Numbered from the stretch's first letter, positions 12,581 through 26,620 are shown. The stretch is DNA of 64,000 nucleotides from Monomorium pharaonis (GCF_013373865.1 NC_050468.1:5144010-5208009); one strand, 5' to 3'. The notes: generated from the letters alone by a model not told the origin. Translations and numbers: made by a program.

Positions 12581-14172
12581 TACTAGACACTACGCGTGCG
12601 CTATTTAATTTACTTTTTTTAAATAAATGATAAAAAAACAACGGTAATTGTATAGATAACCATCTATACAAATTCGACAGCTGTTAAAATTTCAATCACA
12701 ATAACAGTTACTTTCGCAACACGAAGTAAGCGCAGCGAGAGAACCAATCAGCACTGCGGAAGAGGCTTTATTATATGCCTTTTTGAAATAGGATTCAATA
12801 TAAATGTAAATTAAGTTCAGAATCTACTGAAGAACACACACTTTGATGAATATAAAAAATAAAAATACTGATTTTTAAAAATAATCATTAAATTATTAAT
12901 TGAAAATATTGATTGACAAAAATTATTGTACAAAATGTAAATGTACAAAATGTGTGGGATATATTACTACCTTTTCTTTTATTTAAAAAAATTACTTGTT
13001 TATTTCCACAAAACTTTATTAGAAATCAAATATATAATAAATTAAATTAGATAATAAATTAAAATTTTATTTCAATAATTAAATTCTATCATTAATTCGC
13101 AAATTATAAAAAAATTTTTTAGGCTTATATTTTTTAAATATAAATAATTTAATTGATTTGATTGTTCTCTTAATTATTTTCATTGGGTATTTTCCAATTC
13201 ATGCTTTACTTATCACTGTTAGCAAATGTTGAAAAAAATTAATATTACGAGATACGCATCAAGTGCAAAACGGAACTCATTGATCAATTACAAATAGCAT
13301 GGAACAGACGATGAAAGACTAATTTTACGCGATTATTTACAAGAAGAAACAATTTAGTGTCATCAATTTCAAAAACTAACGCTGCCGCGATTTCCATGGT
13401 CATTGAGTAATTTTCGTTATTTTCCAGTATATCAAAATAGATTTGTTTCTCAAAAACTGACTTTGTTGCATTCCTTGAATTTGCAAGTTTATGATAGAGA
13501 AATATTTATAATGAGAAATGTGAAAAAAAAGATCAAAATCAAAGATTTTATGTTACATTAGATTTATATTATATTGTTCAGAAATTTTTATTCAAAAAGT
13601 GTCTTTTCCAATGTATCGATTTGCGTATCCACAAAACGGTTTGTGCTACGTATCACTTATAATTAGTATGAAACACTATCGTATCTTTGGAGCTTTTCTT
13701 ATTTTATTCATTTATCTAATATAATCTTTAATATCATCTATATCTCTAAACTATATAATATTTTCTTATTATATTGTTACAATATTGCTAAAAGTTTCTT
13801 ATCCTACGCTTCAAACAGATTTTTTAAAATATTTTCTCAATGACGGAACGTATCAAATGCATTATGAATTCGATTAGAATGAAATTGAGATATTGGATGA
13901 AGAATTACATCTCAATAAACATCTCATCCTATTTTAAAAAATGCATGTAAAATCGATTGCTCACATCTCTCGAAATTTATTGTTGTTGCTTTACCGCGAT
14001 CCCGATTGGTTCTCTCGCTGCGCTTACTTTGTGTTGTAAGAATAGTTGTCATTGCAATTGAATTTTGACAAATGTCAAATTTTGTATAGATATTATCTGT
14101 ATAATTATTTTTTAAAAGTATAAAATAAAAAGTTAAGTAGCGCCCACGAAGCGCGCGTTTGTGGCGTCTAGT
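12581..14172. mobile_element. Inverted-repeat element with about 190-bp arms
   Basis: The left arm (12581-12770) and right arm (about 13985-14172) are inverted copies sharing ACTAGAC, ATCTATACAAAW, CAATNACAAT and the 20-base block AAGTAAGCGCAGCGAGAGAA. A single arm-like fragment recurs at 27930-28000 (GACAGCTGTCAAAATTCAGT). The interior is AT-rich with no intact gene. This fits a non-autonomous DNA transposon. Confidence 0.6.
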
Positions 14173-14822
14173 TTCTAAAATATTATATGTAGAAAAAAAC
14201 AAAAGATTTTAATCTATAGAATAACACTAAGTTTCTTGATCCAATATATTTCAAGCTAATTGGGCTGTGAATCTCTATTTAGTCTGAATGCATATTAATA
14301 TTGTAAGTATAGAAGTAAGATGGTGAGGGAACACCTGATATACAGTCTTTCCCTGACATATCGTCAGATCAAGATAACTTTGTTAACATACACTCTTGAT
14401 AGCAAGTCTCCTTTTTCTCTTAAGTTTTTTTTAGTTCTATATTTGACACATATGTAATTTAATACACTTTGAATAGTAGTTATTACAAATATTTTAAATT
14501 TGATTTGATATTTACTTTTTACACTAAAAACACAATTATGGTTCGTCGTTTTCTAGATTCTCAATTGACACTGTCATTGACTCGTATGTTAACAAACAAT
14601 TCGTGGCAACATTTAAAGAGACAAAAATGAGAGTTTGAGTATTAATTTCAAATTTCTTTCACAAAACTATTAGTGAATATTGTATACTGAAGAGAATCCA
14701 CATTTAAAAAACATCTGTATGTGTGATATCCACTATTTTGACATTAATTATTTATTTTTAGTTGATTTTTGTGTGTATATGTGTGTATATTATATACGCA
14801 TTATCACAAAGGCTCGTAACAG

Positions 14823-14827
<5 letters not shown>

Positions 14828-14874
<47 letters not shown>
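14828..14874. repeat. TA dinucleotide microsatellite
   Basis: About 23 uninterrupted TA units. The surrounding 14.2-15.1 kb is AT-rich with no supported gene. Confidence 0.95.
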
Positions 14875-14876
<2 letters not shown>

Positions 14877-15106
14877 TTTATTCTTAAAATCAGTAAGTAT
14901 TATTGTTTGTAAATATTTTGTATGATGTTAATAAATATTTTTTTTTAAATTATTGTCTTATTTATTAATTCACAATCTGACCACTTAAGTTTATCAACTT
15001 CAACAATCCATCACATGAAGAAGACTCATGTTTCTGTATATTCTATAGCTCTTTCTATAGAAATATTTTTTAATGATCTAATATTCTACAAATCAATATA
15101 GTACTG

Positions 15107-15219
<113 letters not shown>

Positions 15220-17039
15220 GGGGGGATGATAAATAAAGTTAGATATACTTTTTGTAACACACATAAAGCACAACACAATTTATCTTGTAATCAAAAATGG
15301 ATCTGAATTGCAATTATCATATCTTATAGAACCATCACTCGAATTTAATAGCAATACTTGAAGATCAATAGTCAAAAGATCAAATTCGTTATTTTGTTGT
15401 CCTCGTCCTATATACGAATATTTATTCGTACGGTTAATAAACACTGAGCTCCTTCTCGCGCGTGCAAAATTACACATGAGAAAATTTAATCGCGTAATTG
15501 TTTAAAATAAAATAAAGAAAACTTCCGGCTTATTTCCGTTGTAATAATCGATACCCTCGTCATTGAGATAGCTTCAATGTTTACGTTGACAACACGCACG
15601 TCATCGTTCATAAACGTGCGGCTGTGTTGTTTCAACGCTTCAATGAATCACGAATCAGATAAAGAGATGAAAGACAGCGACGGGGATAGAGAAAAAGGGA
15701 GAGAGAAAGGGGAAGAAAGAGTAGAAGGTGACAAGCAAATTAGAGAAATACGTTCCAATTTCACATTTCTTCTTTTCGTTTAGAAGACATTATTTATTTA
15801 CATTCACCGAAACTGCTCGCCTGAGTGTACTGCGCAATACTACTCGGAAAGTCCATCCGTGTCAAATCAGAGATACTCTTTTTGGAGACTGTACCCGCAC
15901 GCTATTATCTCCTAGCGGTGTTTCAGAAGAAACATAGGCGTCGCCATTGAAAGAATCTCGAAGCTTATTTCGCGAAGATACTTTCTACTTATATTTATAC
16001 ATTGACGGTACCTTCCATCCCTCATCCATCTACCTCCACCTTCCTTCTTCCCGCTGGACGTCCTACTAACATGCTGTGCGCTACTGTTAGTAGCACGTTC
16101 GATCAAAATAAAAAGTGAGGAAAAACAATTAACTTAGACAAAAACATGACAGGCCTTCTTTGTATGCAACGTCCCGTGTTGACTGCGTAAAAGCGAAATA
16201 AAATATTATACATCATGAGATACATATATACTAACACTAGCGACACTTTATACTTTTCTCTCTATACTTTTCATATAATCCATTCTCACGTTTTATAACG
16301 TAATGATTAAAAAAAATAAAATATTGAACAAATCTTTCATCTTGAAACGTAATTTTTATTAATCTTTCAACGATTAAAAAATTAATCCTTTGGGTAATGA
16401 TATCTCCAAAACAAAATAAGACTGGAAATTGGAGTTATTTCTTTTACATTTATTTTATTATAAATAATTCTTTATTTTAAAAAATATGCTTTTGCACACT
16501 TTCACAAGAAATGCATTTTTGAATAAAGATATTCTATATTTTCGTAAAAAAAATGTTGTTAATAACAGAAAGACAATTTTTTTCTTCGATTAATTAATAA
16601 ATATATTGTTTCAATTCTTCAGAAAAAATCTCAAATAGTAAAATATTGCAATTAAATACAATAAAAAAATTTTTATATTTCAGAAATGCATCTTAACGGA
16701 ATTGTAAAAATATATTTTTTTTTTTCAATTTATATTTATTAGATGCTACTTCTTTATTAAAATCCAGTCACATAACATTCACATATATTACATATTTATA
16801 ATTCTGATTTAAAGATTTTTGAGCAGATATTTTCCTTCCCCTTTTGCGTATTATAAAATCGCAAAATCTGCGACATATTGAAAGATATATCTTCGAAGTT
16901 ATCATATTTTAAAACAAATCATACAAATCAGATTTAACAGAATCATATAAATGCAGCACGAATTCTCTGAAAGAAAGAAAAAGTAAGGAGGAAAAAAAGT
17001 CAAATAAATACGGCGTAACATTTAAAATTGTCTATTTCC

Positions 17040-18605
17040 TAGGATAGGATAGCCCCCGGACGGCGACGCTACTGAACGACTGGCCGGTCGGCTCGAAGCA
17101 TCCTCCTCACACTCCCCAGAAAGGCTCTCTACCCCGCCATGCTATACTGAGGCGTGCTGCGCTGCGCTGTGCCGCGCCGCGCCGTGCCGTGCTGTGCCGC
17201 GTTGCGGTACGGTTTGCCATGCCATCCTCAGCCGAGTAGCGTGGCTAGTTGTTTCTTTTCTTTATTCCTTTGTCGGAAAGTCGGCGGCAAGTCTCGTTTT
17301 TAAGAGGCAGCAGAGAAGGTCGGGTGAACGGCGAGCGGCGGGATGTAGTAAGGGGAGGAAGGAGGCAAAAGGGAAACAGCAGCCGCCTAGCGAGGGGTTA
17401 CGAGGGGGGGGAGATGGTAGTTCGGTGTGATCTCGGTAGGGGCAAAAGGGAGTCGGAGGGAAGGGGAACTCGACGCGCTGTTCGATGGTAAGAGGAAATA
17501 AAACGCGCGACTCAAAAACGCGAGTACAGACTAACCTCGAAATAACATCAATAGCATACACAAACTTCTTCCCTCCCCTCCCCTCCCCCATCTCTCTCTC
17601 TCTGTCTGTCTATCTCTTTCTCCTCTCTTTCTCTCTCTGTCCGTCTGTTGAATTCGAGTCATCTATTAATAATAAACTATTTCCAGATGCGTCTTGTGCC
17701 ACCATCAGGAACTCAATCGCTGTTCTCTTTCCTTCTAGCTTCGCCTAAATGCTTTGATCTCGTCACTGATAAGTTATCCATTAAATAGAGTGAGAAAAAC
17801 CAAAGCAATAATAATTCAAATATATTTAATTTTAAATTTATTCAGTGCATTTCTAATTCTATGGCAAATAAATATAAGACTCGGATGTATTGGACATTGA
17901 ACTCAATGATGTTGTCAATTTCAATAATCTAATCATACAAAAAGAGAAGACATACATATATAGCTAAACACTACAACCCGCAGCATTAACGTTAATTATT
18001 GGAGAGACTCAGGGATGAAATTTCGCGGATGTCGTTGATTGGCTAGTTGATCGATCATTTGATCAACCGTCGACGATCGACCGTCACGAATGTTGCGCGC
18101 GATCACGTCGATTAAACGTCAAAAGGGTGAAGTAAATATTTATCACGAGAGAGAGATGAATTTGAGGAAGGGCGGTAGAGGCCGTGGAATACACGAAGGC
18201 CCCCAAGACACGCAGGATAGGAGAAGGCTATAATACAGTTTTGCCACGAGCGAACATGGCGAGAGCAACTCGCCTAACCGGCGTCGATCGGTTTTGCTTG
18301 GACTCTCTCGGCACCGCTTGCAAAAGGATGATACCGGCGAGAAAAAGAAAGAGAGAATAAGAGATAGGAGACGGTAAAGTGGAGGGACGAACGAACGAAC
18401 TAACGGGCGGTGGAGCCTTGGTCATGTTACGGCGCGGGGGAAAAGAAGGAAACGGTCGGTGCGTTTGATCTCAGCCGCGGGCGCCGACAAAGCTTTCGTC
18501 CTCTCTCTTACAACGACGGACCGTCCCTTGGGTGCGCGCGCGAGAACGGCATCCATGTGTAGCCGGGACAGAAAGACTAAAGGAGAAGGAAGGAGGGGGG
18601 GAGAC

Positions 18606-18649
<44 letters not shown>

Positions 18650-18970
18650 AGGGAGCGAGTGAGAATGAGAAAGATGCAAAGCGGAAAGAAGAAAGAAAAA
18701 GTGAGCGGTGCGACAAAGGACCACGCAAAGAACGAGAAAGATGGAAGGAAGTGGCCGAAGTAGAAGAGAAAGAGATGAGAATGAAAAGAAGGATGATCAT
18801 GAGCGGTTATCTCGACGAAGAAAGAGGGACGGAGGAAAGGAGAGGTACAAGGGATTTGTTCCACGATTCATCGTGCTGTTGCGGTCATTCTAGCATGGCT
18901 CTCTGCCACATCACTCTCTTGTGGCAATGGTACCCACACAAACACGCGCGCGCGCGCGCGCATCATCAGG
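17040..18970. other. CpG-rich island with purine-rich tracts, possible promoter or 5' UTR
   Basis: A second GC-rich block in AT-rich DNA. It starts with GACGGCGACGC and a TGCCG/GCGCC pentamer repeat (17155-17215), continues with GA-rich sequence, a plus-strand donor CGATG|GTAAGAGG at 17485-17495, a CT run (17590-17640), a GA run (18610-18645) and CGCGCG at 18945-18961. Open frames here are low complexity (Arg-Glu or Ser-Leu repeats). It may be an alternative promoter or leader exon of the same unseen gene as the 8.3-kb island; this is inference. Confidence 0.4.
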
Positions 18971-18979
18971 TTTGTTATT

Positions 18980-21110
18980 AATAAATGTTCTTTCCATAGT
19001 TTGCGTTACAACTCAGATTTACTTCCATATCATCGCAATTTTGTATTCTCTATTTCAAACATTCAATCATTAATGATTTCCACCTATTCTGCTTTTGTCC
19101 TCGGTTAAATACGGACATGCGATCTGTCACATTGCGGAGAGAATGCATTGATGTTTATGACTTCTCCGCACGCGCATGCGTATGTATGTATGTGAATCAA
19201 AGTGTCCCAAAATTATCAGATCCTTTTTTTCTAAACCGAATTCTTAAAATATTCTAAGACAAATTCTCAAAATATTTAATACGAAGATATCGAGGTTACA
19301 ACAAGAATAGTTTTTAAATTGTTAGTGAATTGAAATTTACGAATTGTAGAGCTGATATTTCGTGTATGGTATTATAACAAATAATAAAAGAGATACTATA
19401 AATTGGACTTTTTTAAGAACATTGAGATTTTATACAAATACCGTAATAAATAAATAATATTTTAAGAAATTATTTTTATTTCTATACAGAAGTACAATTT
19501 TTAATTTGCTCTAGGAAATTTTGCAAAGTTTGTAGAAAATTTTAAAATTTGACTCATCTCTGTTTACATTCGTATAGCTTTGTAAAAAAACAGTAGGTTA
19601 TTTATTAAAGTACCAATTTTAAAAATAAAAAATTTAAGTTACAAAATGTTTCTTGAAATATTTCAATGATTATTTTAGGAATTACTCTCTTGAAATTTGT
19701 TTATTTTTGGAGATCAGAATGGGTGATCTTTTAATTTTGATGTTGAGTTTACTTCTTTTTCTTTTCTTTTTTCTCTTTTTATATATTATATCTCGATTAA
19801 TTAAAATTTGTCCAAGGATATAAAATAAAGAAATATATTGTTTAATATTTCTTTATAATACTATTTTAGTTTTACTACACTATAACTCATATTTCTTCAC
19901 TTTAAGTGAATTTAATATAAATATTATTAAGTCTTATTAGAATCAATAGAATAGAATTTTATTAAATTTAGTTTCAGTTGTATTAATAATAGTAATTAAT
20001 TATATTATTAATAGCATAAAAAATTAATAATAAAATATTGGAATACTATTTATTAGTTATTAAAAGTTTTTATAGTACATTTATCTTACAGCATTTTTAC
20101 AATAGTTTATATAAAAAAATAGATCGATTATTTCTGTGATAAGCTTATATCAAAATATTCATTAAAGATTGAGATAGTAAATTAGAAATTAAAATTTGAT
20201 TAAATAGATTAACTCTAATTTATTTTATTTAAATTAGTCAAATTCTAATATCTAATAATTCGTAATACTCTCCTTTTCATAAAAAAGTAAAATTTTTATT
20301 TTTTTCAAGTTTTTGTATAATTATCAGATAATACCAAATTATTTCGTTATTCGTAACAATAAATGCTGAATTAACCGAATAAAATAGTTATCAGAAAAAT
20401 TCCGCACATTCCTACCAAATCCGGCACATTCCTACCAAAAATATATTTTTTAATTATTAAAATTGTGTATATAGATTAAATTTATTCCATTTTATTAGAA
20501 ATTTTAATATACACTTGTGTTTTAATGTAATCTTTTTTTCAGTGTTTTATAATAGCATAATTAATTATTTTATATCAAAAATAATTTTACCAATATTATT
20601 ACAAAAATGTTTAGGAAACAAAAAGAAATTAATTTGATCATGAATTTCTTTTAATAGTTCATTTATTTATGTCGTAATATCTTACTATTGATATTTTGTG
20701 AAATATATTCCGATTTTAATTATGTGTATATAATATACGAACAGATTTCGAGAACCAGATATAATTTTTTAATAAAAGTATCATTGTATATTATATTCAT
20801 ATGAAAATCTCAATGTTGTTAAAGGGGACCAATTCATGTATTATAGATACTTTTATCTTTTGTCATACTTGAATTTGTCATACATCATACTAAAATGTTA
20901 GTTCTACTATTCGTGAATTTTGATTGCTAGCAATTAATTTTAGAAATTATTGTAGGTTCGATATTTTTGTCGATTAGAATTTTCGTCTTTGAATAGAAAA
21001 AAATTGCTCTTAAAAGAACATTGCGGCCGTTTTGGAAAATATATGCACGAGCATTTTAGAATTGTCACGATGGAGAAACGCATCAATCACATCGAGAAAA
21101 AGTGTACCGG
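18980..21110. other. AT-rich stretch without recognisable genes
   Basis: Very AT-rich with poly-A and poly-T runs. No coding exon, RNA gene or structured repeat could be supported on either strand. Confidence 0.6.
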
Positions 21111-21136
21111 AAAAGAGAAAGGAAGAGAGGGGAGAA

Positions 21137-21165
21137 GATAGATAGATAGATAGATAGATAGATAT

Positions 21166-21217
<52 letters not shown>

Positions 21218-21274
21218 GGGGGGAGAGGGAGGGGGGAGGGGATGGGAGAGAGATGAGAGAGAGAGAGAGAAGAG

Positions 21275-21321
<47 letters not shown>
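21137..21321. repeat. Compound GATA and GA microsatellite
   Basis: About 15 GATA units (one interruption) run into a long GA/GGGA tract. Ser-Leu and Tyr-Leu-Ser-Ile frames on the minus strand are translations of this repeat. Confidence 0.95.
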
Positions 21322-21324
<3 letters not shown>

Positions 21325-22987
21325 TCTGAGACCAGCAATGATCATTTGTGGTTGATGAGAATTTCTTTCCATAATATATTACTGAATCCATAATAAGATA
21401 TTGATTTGTCTTTAATAATAAAATACAATAATATAATTATACACTAAACGATAATGCGATTTTAACGTATTTGCACATACATTTAAATTATATTATTCTC
21501 TATTTTCTGTACCAATTTTCTTATATTTGATTCTTTGTTGTCCAACTGAGCATTTTGAAGATTCCAACGATATTTTAATTTAAATTCCTTCGGTAGACAG
21601 TAAATGAAAGAGATCGGTTTTCTCTTTTTAGAAAAAGTTGTTGATAGTAAGAATGTATCGACTAAGATACCGTATTTTATCACTTGTGTTGTACGACAGA
21701 TGAAACTCAAGCGTGTGCCATCAATGATAGACGGATGAATTTGTTTTTTTTTTTAATTGATCACAATTTTTTTAGTTTTATTCGATATGTAATGTAATAC
21801 GTTAATGTAAAAATTATTTTCATTAAAATAAATATATAATTCAAATCAGATTAAAGTTCGAGATTAGAGACGGAATTCAGAGACCGATCTTATTCAAGAT
21901 CCATCTTAAGTACGATCACGTCAATACTATTATTTCATTGGTTACCCTGTATAAAATGTCTTATTGAAAAATCGTGTTTCGCATTCACGAAATTTTATCG
22001 TGAAATCTGCTTTGCAAAAATCTCGTGGCCGATACTTTTCAGTGCGATATTGGGAATAGAACCTTATGCCTCTGAATCCGATAACAATTAGCAGAAGAAA
22101 TAAATCTTTTTTAATGCGAGAGTTCGCATTCATTTGAATGCCTCTTATTGCGATTCAGTGCGGAGAATGTTTAGAATCAAGTAAATTCTTTTGAATGCGA
22201 GAATTAATATTTGAAATGAATTAAATCCTTATTTAAGCAGAATTTAGAAGATATTTAATTGAATATCTTCTGAATTCTGTTCAATTCTGTTTTTTGCAAA
22301 ATGTATATATTTTTTTATTCTTTTCAATTCGACGTTTTATGCAGGGTAAGTAAGTTTTAAGGGAGTCTTCCTCTGCTCAGGCACGGCATAACAAGTGGCA
22401 CAGGGATTCAAGTAAAGAAAGATATTCAAATCATTTTGTCATGCATTCTTCTTTTTTGCTGTATATGGTCTAAAGTTAATAATGATGAATATAAGACAAA
22501 ATTTGGCTATAAAGTACTACATTCATTACTGAAATAATTTTTTTTTTAATTGAAAATAAACATTCCTCACTATTATACCACCCTTAGATAACTAAATACA
22601 ATTTGAAATTCGTGTTATATCAGTAGCACACATTTACCACGTGTTGTATTACTTCGATTATTGTAAACTTTTTTTATCTTATCAATTATTTCACTCAAAC
22701 GAGCAAGTGTATTGTTTCAAAAATTCAACAGTACTTTTCTGGATAGCTAAAATGTATTGTTGTAAAATTTCATTAATATCCGTTCATTACTTCTACGTTT
22801 AATGTGACAATAAAAACTTGAAAATTTATCGATTCCCATAAAAGCCCATGTTAATAAAATATTTAATATCTAAATAACTAGCAAGTTCAGCTTTCTGAAA
22901 TTTTGACAGTCAATTTATGTCACTAATTTGAACTTCTCTACAAAGTTTCATGAAAATCTGTTCATTTTGATTTAGTAGCGGAACTCC

Positions 22988-23568
22988 CTTAAAGGGATTC
23001 TGGAGTGCTTTTGAAATTTGATCTAAATTGATAATGTAGAGTCATTCATGCACATCATTAATGAGATTTCATATGTTTCTTGTATAGATTTAGAAATTCT
23101 TTTCCAGAATTAAAATATATGTGTATATTAATATCAATCTATGAATTGAATTTTATATTGAGAACGAAAAAATTTTTTTTTATATTGCTCTACTTATCGA
23201 CTTTTTACACGTATATAACCTAAATTTTCGTTTTCTAATTTTTCAATTTGCGGAATGCAAATCTTTTTTTCTAGGCTTCTAATCTTATTTGTAATTGCAT
23301 GATATTGTTAATGAAAGTTTTTACTAGGGGGCAACGGGACCATTTTATACATATAAACTGTACATTTTTTATATAAAACAAATATTGTCATTAGGTGACT
23401 AATAAATAACAATTTTTTTAATTTATCAAAACAAATCGTATGTCGTTCCCTTTATTTTTGTGCATACTTTAATCGTGTAAAAGGATTTTGCATTTTGTTA
23501 TTGCAATTTAAAGATTTAAGTTTGCAAGAAAATGTCGGTAACTCTGTCACTCCAGGATCCCCTTAAGT
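22988..23568. mobile_element. MITE with CTTAAAGGGATTCTGGAGTG ends
   Basis: CTTAAAGGGATTCTGGAGTG at the left is mirrored by CACTCCAGGATCCCCTTAAG at the right, bounding about 580 bp of AT-rich DNA. A related motif pair, TTAAGGGAGT at 22355 and ACTCCCTTAA at 22985, and the first 50 bases of the window look like further diverged family members. Confidence 0.55.
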
Positions 23569-24405
23569 CTGCTCGTGTATGATTCTTGAACTTAAGATTG
23601 GTCTATGAATTTCGTCCCAGAAAACACTGCAGAGAATTCTTTTTTATACGAGCTATTTCAAGGTTTATTTTATAATTTTTTTAACAATAAAACTGATAGT
23701 GACGAGATTAAGCGAAATGACAAGAAAAATGTAAAGGTTTAACTTATATCTGAACTCGTTTGTACATGGACAGTTTGTTTAAATACTGAAATCGATCATA
23801 CTTGAAATCTTATAACTTGAGGACATATTCGCTCATTATATTGTATCTGTACATAAATTTCTATGATTTAAATGGCGTTGAATTCTAGATACATATATTT
23901 TTTTTAATTAGTTTATATTTTGTGCCCGGTCCAGACCAAGAATAATCCTACTTGTGACTTATTCGAGTGAATAGTATAAATGAGCAAAAATCATATTTTT
24001 ACTCATAGATGAGCGAACGTATACAGATACAGAACGTATATTTCTCTTTCCATATTGAAAAGAAGAAAACATACTCTGAACTAAGGTAGTTAGTATGCTT
24101 AGGCATTAATGTCAGCGTGTGTACTCGGATGAGCCACAAGTAGAATCATCCCCCGATCTAGACTATAGAGATGTATCTCTCTATGGTCTAGACTACTCTA
24201 GACACGACATTACGCCATTACGGCAATGTTGGTATGATGGCCGAATTCCTAGGGATCCTCTAGCAAGGGATAAGACATCGATTTGTAGACTGCGGATTGG
24301 TTGGCCGCCATTAGTGGAATACTTCCGCTTCTAACAGTGGGTAGGCTTAGGTAGTATAATCAAAATTTAATATTATTTTATCATTTTTTATATTGTTTTG
24401 TGAGT

Positions 24406-24555
24406 ATGCAATATTGTAAATCAAATAACTGCACCAATTCGAGCAAAAGTGGATATAAAATGTGCCACTTTTCAAGATCTTCATCACGCAAAAAAATGGC
24501 TGGACAACGTACAGCGTGCTGGATGGGTTTCCAAACGGTATTAACGTTGTGTGAA
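24406..24555 (+). pseudogene. THAP zinc-finger exon, frameshifted
   Basis: From ATG at 24406 the frame gives MQYCKSNNC, the first two Cys of a C2CH THAP finger (C-x4-C). The third ligand (LCE) comes 40 residues later at a TGT GAA|GTAAGA donor, where the next exon should supply the His. In between, the typical THAP core (RKKWLDNVQRAGWVSKR) is readable only in the +1 frame, starting in a run of seven A at about 24489-24496, and the frame must return before the last Cys. Two compensating shifts mean it is broken or mis-sequenced in the A run. Confidence 0.6.
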
Positions 24556-24734
24556 GTAAGAATTTATTATTTGTTAAATGATTTATTAATTTTTCTAAAT
24601 CAACTCTTTAATCAACGATTAAAGTTAATCGGAGTTAGTTGAAGTGGCCTTAAATCTGTTTAAAAATTCCCGCGCTATTAACTCATTGACTTCCGTTATC
24701 CCATTAATGGCGGCTTTGTCTTATCCCTTACTAA

Positions 24735-24879
24735 GGCCGGTATTCATAGTCGGATCTTATATTTAAGATCATCTTAAGTACTGTCTTAAGATGCCATCAG
24801 CCAATCACAGAGTCGTATTAGCATCTTAAGACATTGCTTGAGACGATCTTGAAATAAGATTTGACTATGAATACCGGCC
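24735..24879. mobile_element. Palindromic MITE inserted in the THAP element, TAA duplication
   Basis: GGCCGGTATTCATAGTC and GACTATGAATACCGGCC are perfect 17-bp ends, with inner CTTAAGA repeats folding back. TAA flanks both sides (24732-24734 and 24880-24882). Three-base TWA duplications are typical of PIF/Harbinger-type elements. It splits the right TIR of the THAP element, so it is younger. Confidence 0.85.
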
Positions 24880-25194
24880 TAAAGGATCCCTACAATCTTG
24901 CGCCATCATCTAAACTAAACGGAACTAGAAATGTCGGTAATATCAACATGTCATAATGTCAACATTTTTAGTTTTTTGTTTTTTATATTATCATATAAGC
25001 TCTGTTTCCTGCATATATGCTAAACTTTTTATACTCGTCAAACTTGATATCGATACCTTTTGATACGATAACTTGAAGTCGATAATGTAGAGTTATTCGT
25101 TTATCCTTGTTTATAAAAACCAAACAAAATTACTGTTTTTAAAAAAAAGGTTAAAAAAGGTTAAAAAAGGTGCCAAACATGTGTGCATGTGTGT

Positions 25195-26017
25195 TTCTAT
25201 AAAGAAAATACTATAAATAAAAGGACAAATAATTTTTCTCTACAAAAATAATGATATGAAGTAAATGCGCCAACTGATATAAGAACAGATATTTATACAA
25301 CATTTATTTATTATTACTTTTCAATATTACAAAAAAGCATTTAAACGGGCTAATGATTAAATAATTAAATGATTAAAATCAACCAACGGGATTATAATGA
25401 AGCAAAAACTTGACGTGCTCGACTTGCATTTTTTCTATATTTCCAAGACTTTATGTTATTGATATCAATAAATATATACAGGAATGCAATTAATGTGGCT
25501 TGAGTTTTGTTTTATTATTTATCATCAGTTTTTGCTTCACTATCTGTTTTATTATTGGTAACATTTCTATTTTTTAAATAATTTTTTAGTAGATCTTATA
25601 CGATTTTTTTCTGAGTCCTTTTCAAATATACTTAGCTAATTATATTGATCTTGTACCATTTTTGCGATTATGTATTTGACATATCTTTTTTATCTTTGTA
25701 AAGTTTTTGATAATAGATTATTTTTTTGTTATTTTATTTGTACAAATAATTTCCATATTGTATAACATTGATGGGTCATTGCGTTTTAACGGCACGCCAA
25801 GTTTTTGCTTCACTATAATCCCGTTGGTTGATTTTAATAATTTAATCATTTTATCATTAAGCCTGTTTAAGCATTTTTTCATAATATTGAAAAGTAATTA
25901 TAAATAAATTTTGTATAAATATATGTTCTTATAATTGGCACATTTACTTTATATTATTATTTTTTTAGAAAAAACAAATTTTTTTGTCCTTTTATTTATA
26001 GTATTTTCCTTAAAGAA
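25195..26017. mobile_element. Inverted-repeat element, family S copy 1
   Basis: The arms (about 25195-25400 and 25790-26017) are inverted copies ending in CTATAAATAAAAGGACAAA. Inside, AATCAACCAACGGGATTATA and GAAGCAAAAACTTG are mirrored. A second family member lies at 60594-61351. No transposase is visible, so it is non-autonomous. Confidence 0.7.
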
Positions 26018-26039
26018 GCACACACGCACACACCCCAAA

Positions 26040-26405
26040 TAGCACAAAACATTTATAAAATATTTATAAGAAGGAAAAATATTTATGATAAATATGTATT
26101 TTATACATATTTTTATGTCCGAGTGTTTGCCAGGTATAAAAAAAATTATGAAAAATATTTATAAATATTTCAAATAAATGTTTATATTATTATTATCAAA
26201 AAATATAAAAAATATTTCGAGTTCATGTATCATAAATATTTTTCAGTACATTTTAAAAATATATTCTATATATTGTTAATAATAATGTTTGTATCATTTC
26301 TAAATGGTTTATGAAAAATAATTATATAATCTTTGAAGAATATTTTATGAAAATAAATTTGTAAAATATTTATAAATATTTATAATAATATTTTTTGTTA
26401 TCTGG
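26040..26405. repeat. AT-rich dispersed repeat, family X copy 1
   Basis: The block matches 43258-43590 over about 330 bp (shared CATAAATATTTTTCAGTACA and ATATTGTTAATAATAAT). The second copy is inside the large foldback element at 43 kb, showing it is mobile or was duplicated. Confidence 0.65.
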
Positions 26406-26620
26406 GACGCCTTTCTTTAACTTAAAAAAATTTTTGTTTGGATATCACATTTTATAGTGTTAAGCATCTTTTTTTACAGACTTTATATATGTTTTTTAAT
26501 AAAAGTTTTCTTGGGCATGTTTTTTATTCTTTCTCTTTCTCTCTCTCTCTCTCTCGCTCTCTCTCACTTTTGATTATTCTGCGACCTTTTAGCTTTAAAA
26601 TGAATAATATTAATACTTAA

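Larger units (their letters stand above)
24190..24925 (+). mobile_element. THAP-type transposon relic with TIRs
   Basis: The left arm (24230-24330) and right arm (24680-24925, split by a MITE) are inverted copies sharing GATGATGGCS, AGGGATCCT, AAGGGATAAGAC and GCCGCCATTA. They flank an exon coding for a THAP-like zinc finger, the DNA-binding domain of P-element-type transposases and of domesticated THAP proteins. The interior is too short for a transposase, so this is a deleted relic. Confidence 0.6.

Noticed and set aside
18422..18981. Arg-Glu-rich and Ser-Leu-rich open frames
   Set aside because: They arise from GA/CT tracts and lack any domain or exon boundary.
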